Assembly (NCBI GenBank): GCA_905197435.1
Contig: CAJJYX010000169.1
Location: forward strand, 1 to 6,678
Direction: 5' to 3'
DNA length: 6,678 nucleotides
Source: an uncultured Bacteroides sp.
GTDB taxonomy: Bacteria; Bacteroidota; Bacteroidia; Bacteroidales; Bacteroidaceae
In this document: one piece after another, positions 6,509 through 6,678 of the stretch
How positions within the stretch are numbered: position 1 is the first letter of the stretch
How the letters are laid out: each line of letters starts with the position of its first letter
Notes under the pieces: model-generated
Databases searched by the model: none
Told to the model about the DNA's origin: nothing
Seen by the model: the letters and a program-made list of their open reading frames with translations, nothing else
Position numbers and translations under genes: made by a program

Positions 6509-6622
6509 CGTTTCCTCAAAGGGGAACTGCCGTTTCTGCAAGTGGAAACTCCCGTTTCCGCAAGTGGGAACTGTCGTTTCCTCAAGTGGGAACGCGCGTG
6601 TCCGCAGGTGGAAACGGGAGTT
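6500..6622. repeat. Array of five 22-bp tandem repeats plus a partial sixth
   Basis: Units begin at 6500, 6522, 6544, 6566 and 6588 with exact 22-base spacing, and a truncated unit begins at 6610. The consensus is GGGAAC, four variable bases, GTTTCC, then KCAAGT. Each unit carries an imperfect dyad GGRAAC-N4-GTTTCC; it is perfect in the third (GGAAACTCCCGTTTCC, 6544-6559). The four central bases vary most (GCCC, TGCC, TCCC, TGTC, GCGC) while the arms are kept. The last segment GGAAACGGGAGTT (6610-6622) is the exact reverse complement of 6547-6559 in unit three. Since 22 is not a multiple of three, an ORF running through it changes frame at each unit and is not credible as protein. Similar GGAAAC/GTTTCC repeats between genes are, from memory, found in Bacteroides genomes. 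Confidence 0.85.
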
Positions 6623-6678
6623 ACTGTCTTTTCCTGATTTAGCTAGACGCTTTTTTGATTAATAAACTATATCCATAG

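Larger units (their letters stand above)
6423..6678. other. Gene-free region upstream of ahpF
   Basis: No ORF with protein-like composition is seen on either strand. Bases 6423-6480 are a short leader to ahpF (on the - strand) without a recognisable TAnnTTTG box. Bases 6484-6622 are occupied by the hairpin and 22-bp repeats described separately. Bases 6623-6678 are AT-rich, with a T6 run at 6651-6656 but no stem before it; no end of an ahpC gene can be recognised. Confidence 0.6.

Noticed and set aside
6500..6622. CRISPR array
   Set aside because: The 22-bp units are contiguous, with only four variable bases inside each, so there are no spacers, and no cas gene is seen.
6454..6642. 62-codon + strand ORF through the 22-bp repeats
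   Set aside because: Its middle is just the repeat read in changing frames, giving low-complexity GT/RG/FPQ-type peptide with no start signal.
6651..6656. T6 run as a terminator on the + strand
   Set aside because: No hairpin precedes it and no + strand gene ends nearby.

Overview
The window looks like chromosomal DNA from a gut Bacteroides or a close relative (Bacteroidales). Four things point there: an S46 dipeptidyl-peptidase, a family typical of Bacteroidetes; an ahpF with the N-terminal thioredoxin-like module; weak or absent Shine-Dalgarno sequences before most starts; and short upstream stretches matching the Bacteroides -7 consensus TAnnTTTG. No rRNA, tRNA, CRISPR array, transposase or phage structural gene is visible.

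Layout, left to right. (1) Bases 1-134 are the 3' end of a + strand membrane-protein gene, probably a polysaccharide flippase of a surface-glycan locus. (2) Bases 135-308 are an AT-rich regulatory gap with a tandem 9-bp repeat, a perfect 9-bp dyad, a candidate promoter and a 29-codon mini-ORF that overlaps the next start. (3) Bases 309-1139 encode DinD, a DNA-damage-inducible protein of the BRO-N-like family. (4) Bases 1140-1301 hold a possible 44-aa ORF, a weak promoter match and a heptad AT repeat that runs into the next start codon. (5) Bases 1302-2672 encode a DUF389 integral membrane protein. (6) Bases 2689-4824 encode a secreted S46 serine dipeptidyl-peptidase with the glycine expected of the DPP7 specificity class; it lies 16 bp after the DUF389 gene and is probably co-transcribed with it. 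(7) Bases 4821-6422 on the - strand encode AhpF, the flavoprotein reductase of the alkyl hydroperoxide system; it converges on the peptidase gene with a 4-bp stop-codon overlap. (8) Bases 6423-6678, upstream of ahpF, carry no credible gene but hold a clear array of 22-bp tandem repeats, each with an internal dyad, bordered by inverted copies.

The genes do not form one pathway. They are unrelated functions: envelope glycan export, DNA damage response, an uncharacterised membrane protein, periplasmic peptide degradation and peroxide defence. The coding genes look intact and ordinary for their families. The least explained signals are noncoding: the 22-bp repeat array in the ahpF upstream region and the dyad/promoter arrangement before dinD. 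I did not find convincing evidence of a new multi-gene system.
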